From VYFG01 sp965221795 (lineage in GTDB: Bacteria > Pseudomonadota > Gammaproteobacteria > Arenicellales > Poriferihabitantaceae), in the NCBI GenBank assembly GCA_965221795.1, contig OZ244914.1, positions 1,922,001 through 1,986,000 on the forward strand: a stretch of 64,000 bases of DNA, read 5' to 3'. Made by a program: the position numbers and the translations under genes. The notes under the pieces were generated by a model. It did not search any database. It saw only the letters and a list, made by a program, of their open reading frames with translations, and was not told where the DNA came from. This document shows, in pieces, positions 45,048-54,336 of this stretch. How positions within the stretch are numbered: position 1 is the stretch's first letter; every line of letters starts with the position of its first letter.

Positions 45048-48000
45048 ATGAGAGTACGGCAGGTACGTTTCAGGAATCTGAACTCACTGGTCGGTGAATG
45101 GCAGATCGACCTGATGCACCCGGCCTTTGCGTCTGACGGCATCTTCGCCATCACCGGTCCCACCGGCGCGGGGAAGACCACGATCCTTGATGCGATTTGC
45201 CTCGCCCTTTATGGAAGAACACCACGCCTGAACAGGGTTACCAAGAGCGCAAACGAAATCATGTCTCGCCAGACCGGCGAATGCTTTGCTGAGGTGACCT
45301 TCGAAACCCAGTCCGGGCGTTATCGCTGTCACTGGAGCCAGCGCCGGGCATTCAAGAAGCCAGATGGCGAGCTCCAGGCCCCGAAACACGAAATTGCCAA
45401 TGCCGATTCCGGCGAAATCTTCGAATCCAGGATCAAAGGTGTAGCCGAGCAGATCGAGTCGGCTACGGGCATGGATTTTGACCGCTTCACTCGCTCCATG
45501 CTGTTGGCCCAGGGCGGCTTCGCCGCGTTCCTCCAGGCGGCAGCGGATGATCGGGCTCCGATCCTGGAACAGATAACAGGTACCGGGATTTACAGCCAGA
45601 TATCGATTCGAGTCCATGAGCGGCAGCGTGAGGAGCGAGAAAAACTGAACCTGCTTCAGGCTGAAACGGCAGGTATTGTGGTTCTTGAGCCGGAGCAGGA
45701 ACAAGAGATGGGCCATGTTCTGGAGATAAGGCAGAAGGAAGAGGCAGACCTTGTCGCCAAATCCGCTGAAGCGAACCGGGCGATTGCCTGGCTCACTACC
45801 ATTGATGGACTGAAAAAGGAAATCGGTAGCCTTGCGGATGAGGAGAGCAATCTCCAGATCGATATGGATGCATTCGAACCGAATCGCGAACAGCTCGACC
45901 GGGCGTTGAGTGCCGCCTCACTGGATGGCACATACGCAACGCTTACCGCTACCCGTACACAACAGGCGAATGACAGGGCAGTGCTGGAATCTGGGGAAGA
46001 AGCTCTTCCTGGACTGGAATCTTCTGCTAGGGACCAGGCCGAGGCACTGACAAGAGCAGAGCAGCAAACCGCTGAGTCCAAAGAGATGCTGAAAGCGGTT
46101 GCGCCCACCTTGCAGCAGGTGCGCTTGCTGGATCAGAAACTGGCGGATCAGAAAAAGGCGGTTCAGGAATGTGACGACGGCTGCAAGAACGATGCGGCCA
46201 AGAATGATGCAGACAAAAAGACCCGGCTCGAAGAACAGGAAAAGCGATCCAAAGCTCAAGAGGATCTGGGCCTTGTGGATCGTTTCCTCAAGGAACATGC
46301 ACAGGATGAATGGCTGATCAGTGGCTTGGCGGGCCTTGAAGAACAGTTCAGTAGCTTGCTCTCCAGGCAAAACGAAATCGGTCACAAAGAGTCTGTTCTG
46401 GAAACGGCCTCGACGACTCGTAATCTGGCGAAGTCGTCATTCAACGATTGTCAGAAACAATCAGCCACTCGCAAGAAGGAACTGGAGGTAGCCTCTGAAC
46501 AGGTTCAGCAGGGCAAAGTTGCACTGAAGCAGTTGTTGGAAGGTCGCTTATTGAGAGAGTATCGTACCGAGAAGGAAACCCTGCTACGCGAAATGGCCTT
46601 CCTGGCGAAGATTGAGGAGCTTGAAGATCATCGCTCAAGACTGGAAGACGGCAAGCCTTGTCCGCTTTGTGGCGCAACCGATCATCCCTTCGCGGAAGGG
46701 AATGTCCCTATCCCTGATGAGACGGAACAGAAGATTGATGCGCTGACCGGGGTGATCAGTAAAGCCGAGAGTCAGGAAGCTGCTATTAAGGGGCTTGAAG
46801 AAGCAGAAAGTCTGGCTCGTACCAACTTGACGGAGGCGGAAAAGCTCGAATCGGTGGCGGCTAATGATAAGAGTGCTGCCGAGAAAGCACTGACCGAAGC
46901 GAAGGATGGTCTGGAGAAGCTTCGTACTGATTTTGCCGAGCGCAGGCAAGCGATCTCTGTCAAACTGCAACCACTTGGCATTTCGGTGATCCCTGAAACA
47001 GACCTTTCATCCTTGATCGAATGCCTGAGAATACGGCTAGAGGAGTGGCAGAACCAGGTCAACAAAAAGGTCGACATTGAGAAACAAATTGCTGACATGG
47101 ACAGCGAGGTGAAGCGGCTGGATGCAGTGATCGACACTCAAAGTGTTGCTTTGGCCAAAAAACGGGAGCACTTGGGTGACTTAAAAAAGGAACTCGCTTC
47201 TGGAAGTGATGAGCGTAATACACGATACGGCGATAAGAACCCCGATGAGGAGGAGTGCCGTTTGAATAAGGCAGTTTCCGATGCCGAAGGTACCGAAAGG
47301 CTGGCTAGAGAAAGGCACCATGAACTCCAGCAAAAGTTGAATTCGGCGAAGACCCATGTCGAGTCTCTAAAGAAACGCATTGACCAGAGAAAACCGATAT
47401 TGATAGAGCAGGAAGCTGAGTTCGCCGCAGCACTCGCTCCCGCTGGATTTACCAATGAAGAGCAATTTCTGGCGGCCATATTGACCGCTATACAGAGGGC
47501 TGAACTGGCCGCTACGGCCAAGCGTCTTGATGAACGGCAAACAGACCTGAAAGCCAGAAAGGAGGATCGGGAAATACGGCTGGCCACAGAAGTTGGCCGG
47601 AAAATTTCCGACAAGTCGCTGGAAGAGTTGGAGCCCGAATGTAAGGAGTACGAGGAGTCGTTGCAGGAGTTGCGGGACATCATTTCCGCTCTCAAGCACA
47701 AGCTTAGTGAGAATACGGCTGCAAAAGAACGGGTAAAGGAGAAGCAAGCGGCCATAGATGCTCAGAAAAATGAGTGTCGCAGGTGGGAGGATCTGCACGA
47801 ATTGATCGGTTCCGCAGATGGTAAGAAATACCGTAATTTTGCTCAGGGACTGACTTTTGAAATCATGATCGGTCACGCCAATCGTGAACTGCAGAAAATG
47901 ACCGACCGCTATTTATTGATTCGGGACGATACTCAACCACTGGAACTCAATGTAGTCGATAACTACCAGGCTGGAGAGATTCGTTCTACGAAGAATCTTT

Positions 48001-48299
48001 CAGGGGGTGAGAGTTTTATCGTGAGCCTCTCTCTGGCGTTGGGGTTGTCGCATATGGCGAGTAAGAATGTACGGGTGGATTCGTTGTTTCTGGATGAGGG
48101 CTTTGGCACGCTGGACGAGGAGGCCCTGGATACCGCCTTGGAAACCTTGGCGGGATTGCAACAGGATGGCAAGTTAATCGGCGTAATTTCGCATGTGGCC
48201 GCCTTAAAGGAGCGAATCAGCACGCAGATTCAGGTCACTCCTCAAGTCGGTGGCAGGAGTGGGATCTCTGGACCTGGATGTGGCGAGTTGTGCGTATGA
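45048..48299 (+). CDS. sbcC: SbcC ATPase subunit (Rad50-like)
   Basis: The 1083-aa SMC-like protein has Walker A AITGPTGAGKTTILDAICLA near residue 35, two long coiled coils and a central zinc hook GKPCPLCGATDHP near 535. The C-terminal signature is NLSGGESFIVSLSLALGLS and Walker B is SLFLDEGFGTLDEEAL. Two halves meet through the hook to tether DNA. The length is normal for SbcC. Confidence 0.97.
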   Translation: MRVRQVRFRNLNSLVGEWQIDLMHPAFASDGIFAITGPTGAGKTTILDAICLALYGRTPRLNRVTKSANEIMSRQTGECFAEVTFETQSGRYRCHWSQRRAFKKPDGELQAPKHEIANADSGEIFESRIKGVAEQIESATGMDFDRFTRSMLLAQGGFAAFLQAAADDRAPILEQITGTGIYSQISIRVHERQREEREKLNLLQAETAGIVVLEPEQEQEMGHVLEIRQKEEADLVAKSAEANRAIAWLTTIDGLKKEIGSLADEESNLQIDMDAFEPNREQLDRALSAASLDGTYATLTATRTQQANDRAVLESGEEALPGLESSARDQAEALTRAEQQTAESKEMLKAVAPTLQQVRLLDQKLADQKKAVQECDDGCKNDAAKNDADKKTRLEEQEKRSKAQEDLGLVDRFLKEHAQDEWLISGLAGLEEQFSSLLSRQNEIGHKESVLETASTTRNLAKSSFNDCQKQSATRKKELEVASEQVQQGKVALKQLLEGRLLREYRTEKETLLREMAFLAKIEELEDHRSRLEDGKPCPLCGATDHPFAEGNVPIPDETEQKIDALTGVISKAESQEAAIKGLEEAESLARTNLTEAEKLESVAANDKSAAEKALTEAKDGLEKLRTDFAERRQAISVKLQPLGISVIPETDLSSLIECLRIRLEEWQNQVNKKVDIEKQIADMDSEVKRLDAVIDTQSVALAKKREHLGDLKKELASGSDERNTRYGDKNPDEEECRLNKAVSDAEGTERLARERHHELQQKLNSAKTHVESLKKRIDQRKPILIEQEAEFAAALAPAGFTNEEQFLAAILTAIQRAELAATAKRLDERQTDLKARKEDREIRLATEVGRKISDKSLEELEPECKEYEESLQELRDIISALKHKLSENTAAKERVKEKQAAIDAQKNECRRWEDLHELIGSADGKKYRNFAQGLTFEIMIGHANRELQKMTDRYLLIRDDTQPLELNVVDNYQAGEIRSTKNLSGGESFIVSLSLALGLSHMASKNVRVDSLFLDEGFGTLDEEALDTALETLAGLQQDGKLIGVISHVAALKERISTQIQVTPQVGGRSGISGPGCGELCV

Positions 48300-48544
48300 C
48301 GGACCTGGAACACAGGGAATATCTTTCACTGTTTCAGGTTCGGGCGTTTGGTCGCCTCTCGGGAACTGGGATGTTTGACTGAAGCGGTTTCGTCCTGTGT
48401 CGCGTTGACTATAGGGGAGCCCGGTTTCGATGGCACCTCATCATGGTGATTGAGAGGGGCAGCAAAAACAGATAAGATGGTTTATGTTTCCAGGCATCGG
48501 GCTCAAAGAGCTCCCAATGTCAGTCAGTATATTAACGGGAGAGA

Positions 48545-49744
48545 ATGATCGTGAAGTTTCTACAATATCTAGCGAGGCGGATGCTGCTTGTCACCCTCTT
48601 GTGTTTTCCTTTGCTCACGCAAGCAGACAGTGTTCGGATTGGCTTTGTGACCACGTTGACAACGCCGGCGGGGGTGATTGGCACCGACATGCAGAATGCT
48701 TTGGCGCTAGCACTGGATCACATTAATCACCAGATGGGGGGGTTGCCGGTAGAACTGATCGTCGAAGACGATGGGTTCAAGCCGGACATCGGTAAGCAGA
48801 AGACTGACAAGCTGGTCAAGCAGGACAAGGTCGACTTTGTCGCCGGATTCATCTGGTCGCATGTGCTATTGGCTTCACGCAAATCGGTGCTGGATGCCGG
48901 CAAGTTTCTGATCAGTACCAATGCGGGACCGTCGCAGATCGCCGGTCCGCTGTGTCATGAGAACTTTTTCTCCACATCGTGGCAGAACGACCAGACACCG
49001 ATGGCGATGGGGGAATACCTGAGCCGGGAGGGAGTGGAGTCGTTGTATCTCATGGCACCCAACTATGCGGCAGGCAAAGATATGGTCGCAGGGGTAGAGT
49101 CGACGTTCCAGGGTGAGGTGGTCGGCAAGGACCTGACGAAGTGGGGGGCGGATGCACAGTTGGATTTCTCGGCGGAACTGGCAAAAGCGAAGGCCTCGGG
49201 AGCGGACGGAATTTTCGTTTTTTATCCGGGCAAGGCTGGAGGAGCCTTTATTCGACAATATCAGCAGGCAGGGCTTCAGGGGGTCATACCGCTATATTCA
49301 GTGTTTACCGTGGATGCCATCAGTCTGCCGCGGTTTCAGGAAGCGAACATGCAGGGAGTGCTGGGGTCGAGGATGACACAGTTCTGGTCGCCGGATCTGG
49401 ACACGCCGGCGAACCGCAGGTTTGTCTCGGCATATCTGGAGCGGCATGGCCGCTATCCGTCGTTTTATGCTGCCCAGTCGTATGATGCGATCATGCTGAT
49501 CCGGAGTGCGGTGGAAGCGGTGGAGGGAAATCTGGATGACTTGGACGGGATCCGGGCGGCACTGAAGGCGGCGGAGTATGAATCAGTACGGGGACCATAC
49601 CATTATGGGTCTAATCACATGCCGATCCAGAATTTCTACTTGCGGGAGGTAGTGGTGGATGAGGCCGGTCGCTGGACTACCCGGATCGTGGACACCGTAT
49701 ACCGAAACCATCAGGATCCCTATGCTGCCGAGTGCCGGATGTAA
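48545..49744 (+). CDS. ABC transporter substrate-binding protein (hydrophobic amino-acid type)
   Basis: The 399-aa type I periplasmic binding protein has a signal peptide (MLLVTLLCFPLLTQADS), then VRIGFVTTLTTPAGVIGTDM, ALDHINHQMGG and FVAGFIWSHVLLASRKSVLD. GGGAGAGA precedes ATG 48545. Liv-type transporters use such proteins, and the only permease set in the window is livHMGF at 57281-60642, which has no binding protein of its own. It may therefore be the missing partner, although it is 7.5 kb away and on the other strand. Confidence 0.88.
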   Translation: MIVKFLQYLARRMLLVTLLCFPLLTQADSVRIGFVTTLTTPAGVIGTDMQNALALALDHINHQMGGLPVELIVEDDGFKPDIGKQKTDKLVKQDKVDFVAGFIWSHVLLASRKSVLDAGKFLISTNAGPSQIAGPLCHENFFSTSWQNDQTPMAMGEYLSREGVESLYLMAPNYAAGKDMVAGVESTFQGEVVGKDLTKWGADAQLDFSAELAKAKASGADGIFVFYPGKAGGAFIRQYQQAGLQGVIPLYSVFTVDAISLPRFQEANMQGVLGSRMTQFWSPDLDTPANRRFVSAYLERHGRYPSFYAAQSYDAIMLIRSAVEAVEGNLDDLDGIRAALKAAEYESVRGPYHYGSNHMPIQNFYLREVVVDEAGRWTTRIVDTVYRNHQDPYAAECRM

Positions 49745-49935
49745 GGCACATAGTCGAATGCTTGCCGATTTGCCTGAGTGAGGCAAAGTAGTCGTTCCCA
49801 CTCGGGCAAATTGCAGGCGATATTCTCCTGGGTTGGCGATCATGCAGTCTCATATGATTCCCTTTGCTTACATCACGAGGTTTCGCGGCATGTCCGAGGT
49901 TGGTCCAATTTTCGATATCCCCGGAAGGGTACCCC

Positions 49936-50131
49936 ATGGTCTCCCGCCCGCCCGTCAAGCTCACCAAAAGCGTCGCTGCCAATGATCGGCAGGTTGCTCG
50001 GTTGCACGCGGGTGGAAACGATCGCACGTTACGCCCACTTGGCACAGCACTCGGTGCATGGCTCCGCCGTGCGCGTGTCGGACAGCATCACCGAAGACAT
50101 TCTCAGGGGCTATCGGAGTGGCGACCATTGT
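49936..50131 (+). pseudogene. Tyrosine integrase remnant (N- and C-terminal ends joined)
   Basis: ATG 49936 reads MVSRPPVKLTKSVAAN, like the start of a phage-type integrase. A few bases on, a different frame reads SLPMIGRLLGCTRVETIARY, then AHLAQHSVHGSAVRVSDSI. This is the C-terminal catalytic end with the nucleophile Tyr in ARYAHL. The central domain is deleted. A second integrase start lies inverted at 51330-51125. Confidence 0.7.
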
Positions 50132-50240
50132 CTGCAGGTCCCTTGTCAAGCCGGACATTCAAGCGTCCCGCAGCGATGCGATCGCGCCTGAGGTCAATGT
50201 TCCGCTCCGGTCGCGGCATTGTTCAGTATGGGATGGACGT

Positions 50241-50654
50241 TCAGACTTCGAACGGGTTCAACGCATCCACGTTCAGTCCCGCCACATCCGCCAAGTTGCG
50301 CGTGACGAGCGTCAAGCCGTTGACCTTGGCCGTCGCTGCCAGAAGCCCGTCGACGACCGGCACGGTGCGGATCGCGTTCATCCTGCCCCATTGCTCGGCA
50401 ATGGCCGTATCCACGGGCAGGACGCGATTGCCGAAGCCCGATATCACGTCAGCGAGCCACGCCTCAAGCATCTCGGCCCTTTGAGGGTCGCGTCGGCGAG
50501 CGAGTTCCACGCCCTTGCGGATCTCGCCCAGCACCAGGGAGCTGAGCCACAGATCCTCCTCGCCGACGCCGTTCCACCAAGCCGCGACGGCCGGATCGCA
50601 TTGATCGCCCTTGCGAACTTCCGAAATGATGTTCGTGTCGATCAGGAAGGTCAC
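50241..50654 (-). CDS. vapC: VapC-family PIN toxin
   Basis: The 137-aa PIN ribonuclease has acidic residues in FLIDTNIISEVRKG (D6), LVLGEIRKGVELARRR (E near 46), VPVVDGLLAATAKVNG (D near 102) and LTLVTRNLADVAGL. The last motif with TRN is typical of VapC/FitB. It overlaps the antitoxin gene by 4 bp and is probably expressed only with it. Confidence 0.93.
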   Translation of the reverse strand: MTFLIDTNIISEVRKGDQCDPAVAAWWNGVGEEDLWLSSLVLGEIRKGVELARRRDPQRAEMLEAWLADVISGFGNRVLPVDTAIAEQWGRMNAIRTVPVVDGLLAATAKVNGLTLVTRNLADVAGLNVDALNPFEV

Positions 50655-50935
50655 AGTGCTGCATCGCGTCCGGGGTCGCGTGGGCGTTCGAGATCAATCC
50701 CCTCAAGCGGTGCCGAGGCCAGCAATGCCTTGAGTCCTCCGGAGCGCGGCGTGGCGATTCTCTCGCGCAGAATAGCGCGTGTCTCGGTCTCGCGCTCAGG
50801 ATCGACCAGTGCCGTGGCGACGTCGCGCATGAGCACGGCGTCCTCCTTCCGAACCTGGATTTCGAGACGCACGAATCCCTGCCGCTGGCGGCGCTTGCGC
50901 CACCGGGTGACGGGAGACAGTTCGGTGTTGGTCAT
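50651..50935 (-). CDS. vapB: Antitoxin of the VapBC pair
   Basis: The 94-aa product starts MTNTELSPVTRWRKRRQRQG and has the segment FVRLEIQVRKEDAVLMRDVA expected of a small DNA-binding antitoxin, with a disordered, acidic C-terminus (EGIDLERPRDPGRD) that could wrap the toxin. The family is inferred from size, order (antitoxin first) and the 4-bp overlap. Confidence 0.8.
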   Translation of the reverse strand: MTNTELSPVTRWRKRRQRQGFVRLEIQVRKEDAVLMRDVATALVDPERETETRAILRERIATPRSGGLKALLASAPLEGIDLERPRDPGRDAAL

Positions 50936-51124
50936 GGTATGCTCCGTTTCCGGAAATCTTACCGGAAAAACAGAACCACGACAACCGGTGATCGTCTTGC
51001 GCCGCGTGGGTCGGCTGGCGATGTGATCTCGACCTTCAGACCCCATCACGGTAGGAAACCGGGTTTCCCCGGTTCCCCTGCACGGACCCGGTCGATGGCG
51101 GTGACCGCGTCCAGACGGGTTTTA

Positions 51125-51330
51125 TCAGGGGAGTTCGCTGAAACGGCTCAGGGTCTTTCGTCGGGGTTTTCCCGAGGGCCCTCGGACCTGCACGCACCAG
51201 ACCTTGCGGCCCGACGCATGGACCCGGATGCCGAAGCCCGGGAGCTCCCGGGCTCAGACCACGATGTCGCCGGCCGAAACCGGTAGCGCATCGACGACGC
51301 GTTCGGTAAGCTTGACGGGTTGCGGGGGTA
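51125..51330 (-). pseudogene. Integrase N-terminal remnant, inverted
   Basis: The minus strand reads PVKLTERVVDALPVSAGDIV, V, a TGA at 51254-51256, then ARELPGFGIRVHASGRKVW and CVQVRGPSGKPRRKTLSRF to stops at 51125. This is the arm-binding N-terminal domain of tyrosine integrases. At the TGA relatives have Trp or another large residue. Nothing of the catalytic domain follows. Confidence 0.7.
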
Positions 51331-51678
51331 TGGGGGTTCTCTGGAACGGTGGGCAACCATTCGAGGGCGACCTCTTCACCGTCTCGGTGTGGGGGCGACG
51401 CCGGACCGAACATGGTTCAAGGTGTCAAGATTGCGGGCAAAAGGATAGGATACCCGTAATCAAATCGCACCCGACGGAAGTCCACTGCAGTCGCTGCCAT
51501 GGGGGTGACGGACGGTCCCTTCACGGGGAGTGCAAAATGAAATGCAACCATGAGTAGGGGGAATGCAATGATTCTTCATGGAGTCCTACTGTCCATCGTG
51601 CGATGGGATATCACTGCTGAATTGCAGGACGTATAATGCCCGATCAAATCCTATGGTTCAATAAAGGGGTATGACTCC
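51331..51678. other. Intergenic region upstream of tpm
   Basis: No gene is visible. TATAAT at 51632-51637, 42 nt before the tpm ATG, is a probable -10 box without a convincing -35. Confidence 0.4.
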
Positions 51679-52335
51679 ATGGAGCCAGCATTTTGGCATC
51701 AGCGTTGGTCAGAAAATCGAATCGGCTTTCATCAACAGGAATTCAACGCCCATCTGACCGATCTATGGTCGGCGCTTGATGTCCGGTTGGGTGAGGGCGT
51801 TTTCGTGCCCTTGTGTGGCAAATCCTTGGATCTGTTATGGCTGGCAGAGCAGGGCTATCAGGTGTTGGGCGTCGAGTTGAGTGCAACCGCATGTGAATCC
51901 TTTTTTACGGAAAATGCCAAGCCATTTCAGGTCGAGAACCGGGGACCGTTTGTTGCCTACAGGGACTCCAGCATTACGCTTCTGGCAGGGGACTTTTTCC
52001 GTCTCACAGCCGAATGCTTGTCCGATGTCAGAGGAGTCTATGATCGGGCTGCGCTGATTGCCTTGCCACCGGGAATGCGGATTGAGTATGCAAGACATAT
52101 GGCTGAAATCTTGCCGCCCGGTTGTCAGACCTTGTTGCTTGGTTTGACCTATGATGAAGAGAAAATGGCAGGCCCGCCCTTTTCGGTCGCAGAAGGCGAG
52201 GTGCACAAGATTTTCGGATCGGGATTTGAAGTGGAGCGGCTGGCAGAATTTCTGGATATCGAGGCTGAAGAGGGGTTGCAGGCCAGAGGGTTGGACCGGA
52301 TGAGTGAGCTGGTATATCTCCTGACTCGGAACTGA
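51679..52335 (+). CDS. tpm: Thiopurine S-methyltransferase
   Basis: The 218-aa SAM-dependent methyltransferase starts MEPAFWHQRWSENRIGFHQ and has the SAM-binding VFVPLCGKSLDLLWLAEQGY, then VLGVELSATACESFF, DFFRLTAECLSDVRGVYDRA and the C-terminal FLDIEAEEGLQARGLDRM. Bacterial TPMT methylates thiols, selenite or tellurite compounds. It stands alone with its own likely promoter. Confidence 0.95.
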   Translation: MEPAFWHQRWSENRIGFHQQEFNAHLTDLWSALDVRLGEGVFVPLCGKSLDLLWLAEQGYQVLGVELSATACESFFTENAKPFQVENRGPFVAYRDSSITLLAGDFFRLTAECLSDVRGVYDRAALIALPPGMRIEYARHMAEILPPGCQTLLLGLTYDEEKMAGPPFSVAEGEVHKIFGSGFEVERLAEFLDIEAEEGLQARGLDRMSELVYLLTRN

Positions 52336-52887
52336 CTGACGGGAAAATGTATCGTAGAAAATCTGCATACCGTCAAGTGTCTATCGAGATAGATGTGGCA
52401 AGGTAATTCTGTCTGGCCCTTGTAGATCGGTTATGCATACGGGAGCCTCGCTTGGCCCATGACGATTCAAGGGCTGGGCTTGTGCTGCGTTTGGAAGTGT
52501 GATCGACTCCGCGGTTATAGGACCTGGCCGTTCCTGCAAGGAACGCTTGCGCGATGAAAAGGCGCCAGTGACTGTCAGTAGGGAACCGGTTACATTATTG
52601 TTGTGGAGACCGAGCAGACAGGTCGTCGGAGAAATAGCGTTGGAATCGGGATTCAGGCTCTTCACCGTCTCCATCTGGGGACTGTACAATCGGCTGATAG
52701 ACTTTCCACTATGGCCCAGAACCGTATCGGAGGATTTCGGGACCGCAAGGCCGGTGCCAACAAACCAGTTGCCACGATCGTGGCACCGAATACACTGCAC
52801 GGGTTTCGTGACCAGATATCGCGTTAATATTCAATGGCAAAAGGCTGTCATGCAAAACCTGAAGGTCCTTCCCGGAATGGAATGAAA
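52336..52887. other. Region without a supported gene
   Basis: An open + strand frame at 52499-52885 has no ribosome site and no recognisable composition. I see no RNA gene. It probably holds the promoter of the ATP-grasp operon, but no clear hexamers stand out. Confidence 0.35.
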
Positions 52888-54333
52888 ATGCCAAGCAAAG
52901 GCCTGTTCGACCGTTATGAGGTCGACCCCGCTTTCCATGACGAGATGTTTTCGGCCGATGGTCAGCCCTATCCCTATTGCCAGAAATTATGGGAAGTCCT
53001 GAATGGCATGTCGCCCGACGATCTTCTCAAAATGCAGTCGCAGGTGGAGTTGTCTTTCCTGCATGACGGCATCACCTTCTCCGTTACCAGTGAACACAGT
53101 ACGCTGGAGCGGATCATCCCGACGGATTGCTTGCCCCGGCTTCTGGACCTCGCGCAATGGAATCATCTCGAAGCCGGCCTCAAGCAGCGATTGGGGGCAC
53201 TCAATCAGTTCTTGCATGACATCTATCATGACGCCAGGATCCTTCGTGATGGAGTGATTCCGGTGGACATGATCTTTGGTTGTCCGCAATACCGGCCTGA
53301 AATGCGAAACGTCGATTTGCCGCAAGGGGTGTATGTCTCCATATGTGGCACCGACCTGGTCCGAGATAATGACGGATTCAAGGTTCTTGAAGACAACCTT
53401 CGGGTTCCCTCTGGGGTCTCGTACATGCTCGCGAACCGCAAGGCGGTGAAATCCAATCTGCGTAACCTGTTTCGGCAATACTCGGTACGGAGCATTGAGC
53501 ATTATGGTGCCCTACTGAGGCAGACCCTGAGCGAGCTTTCTCCGCAGAACAAGGAAAATCCATGCATCGTGCTCCTGACCCCGGGTGTCTATAACTCAGC
53601 GTTCTACGAACATGTTTTCCTGGCCCGTGAAATGGGCATTGAGATCGTGCAGGGCCAGGACCTGCTGGTTCACAACGGATTTGTTTACATGTGCAACACG
53701 GATGGACTGAAGCAGGTCGATGTGATCTATCGCCGTGTCGATGATATCTACATCGACCCGCTGGCCTTCCTGCCGGACAGCCAGTTGGGCGTACCGGGAC
53801 TATTCCATGCCTTCCGGTTGGGCAATGTAGCGATTGCCAATGTCCCGGGAACTGGCGTGGCCGATGATAAGAGCGTCTATGCCTATGTTCCGGATATTAT
53901 CCGCTATTATCTTGCCGAAGAACCCATCCTCTCGAATGTCGAAACGTATCTATGCCGGAATCCGGATGATCTCGAATACACGCTGGACCACCTCGATCAG
54001 TTGGTTGTGAAGATGGTCGGGGAGTCGGGCGGATACGGGATGCTGGTTGGCCCACATGCCACTGCCAAGGAACGCGACGAGTACGCGCGACATTTGCGCA
54101 AGGATCCGGCGAATTATATTGCCCAACCGACTCTCAACCTGTCCCGAATGCCCTGCCTGACTCCCGAAGGTGCCGCCCCCCGTCACGTGGATTTGCGTCC
54201 CTTCATCTTGCAGGCCGAGGAAATCAATATTGTACCGGGAGCGTTCTGCCGCGTTGCCTTGACTCCGGGTTCTCTGGTGGTGAATTCGAGTCAGGGTGGG
54301 GGTGGGAAAGACCTGTGGGTGGTTGAGGAATAG
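52888..54333 (+). CDS. Circularly permuted ATP-grasp protein (DUF404/DUF407 type)
   Basis: The 481-aa protein has CP_ATPgrasp family landmarks: YDVIYRRVDD-like VDVIYRRVDDIYIDPLAF, LEDNLRVPSGVSYMLANRK, GNVAIANVPGTGVADDKSVY, VVKMVGESGGYGMLVGPHA and PGSLVVNSSQGGGGKDLWVV. ATP-grasp enzymes ligate a carboxylate to an amine, so a peptide or amide product is expected. The gene is followed after 3 nt by the alpha-E gene and then a transglutaminase, a widespread conserved trio of unknown product. The start at ATG 52888 is preceded by GGAATGGA. Confidence 0.9.
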   Translation: MPSKGLFDRYEVDPAFHDEMFSADGQPYPYCQKLWEVLNGMSPDDLLKMQSQVELSFLHDGITFSVTSEHSTLERIIPTDCLPRLLDLAQWNHLEAGLKQRLGALNQFLHDIYHDARILRDGVIPVDMIFGCPQYRPEMRNVDLPQGVYVSICGTDLVRDNDGFKVLEDNLRVPSGVSYMLANRKAVKSNLRNLFRQYSVRSIEHYGALLRQTLSELSPQNKENPCIVLLTPGVYNSAFYEHVFLAREMGIEIVQGQDLLVHNGFVYMCNTDGLKQVDVIYRRVDDIYIDPLAFLPDSQLGVPGLFHAFRLGNVAIANVPGTGVADDKSVYAYVPDIIRYYLAEEPILSNVETYLCRNPDDLEYTLDHLDQLVVKMVGESGGYGMLVGPHATAKERDEYARHLRKDPANYIAQPTLNLSRMPCLTPEGAAPRHVDLRPFILQAEEINIVPGAFCRVALTPGSLVVNSSQGGGGKDLWVVEE

Positions 54334-54336
54334 CGG

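Noticed and set aside
50058..51026. A 322-codon + strand frame across the VapBC region
   Set aside because: It is antisense to vapC and vapB, which have clear PIN motifs and a 4-bp overlap.
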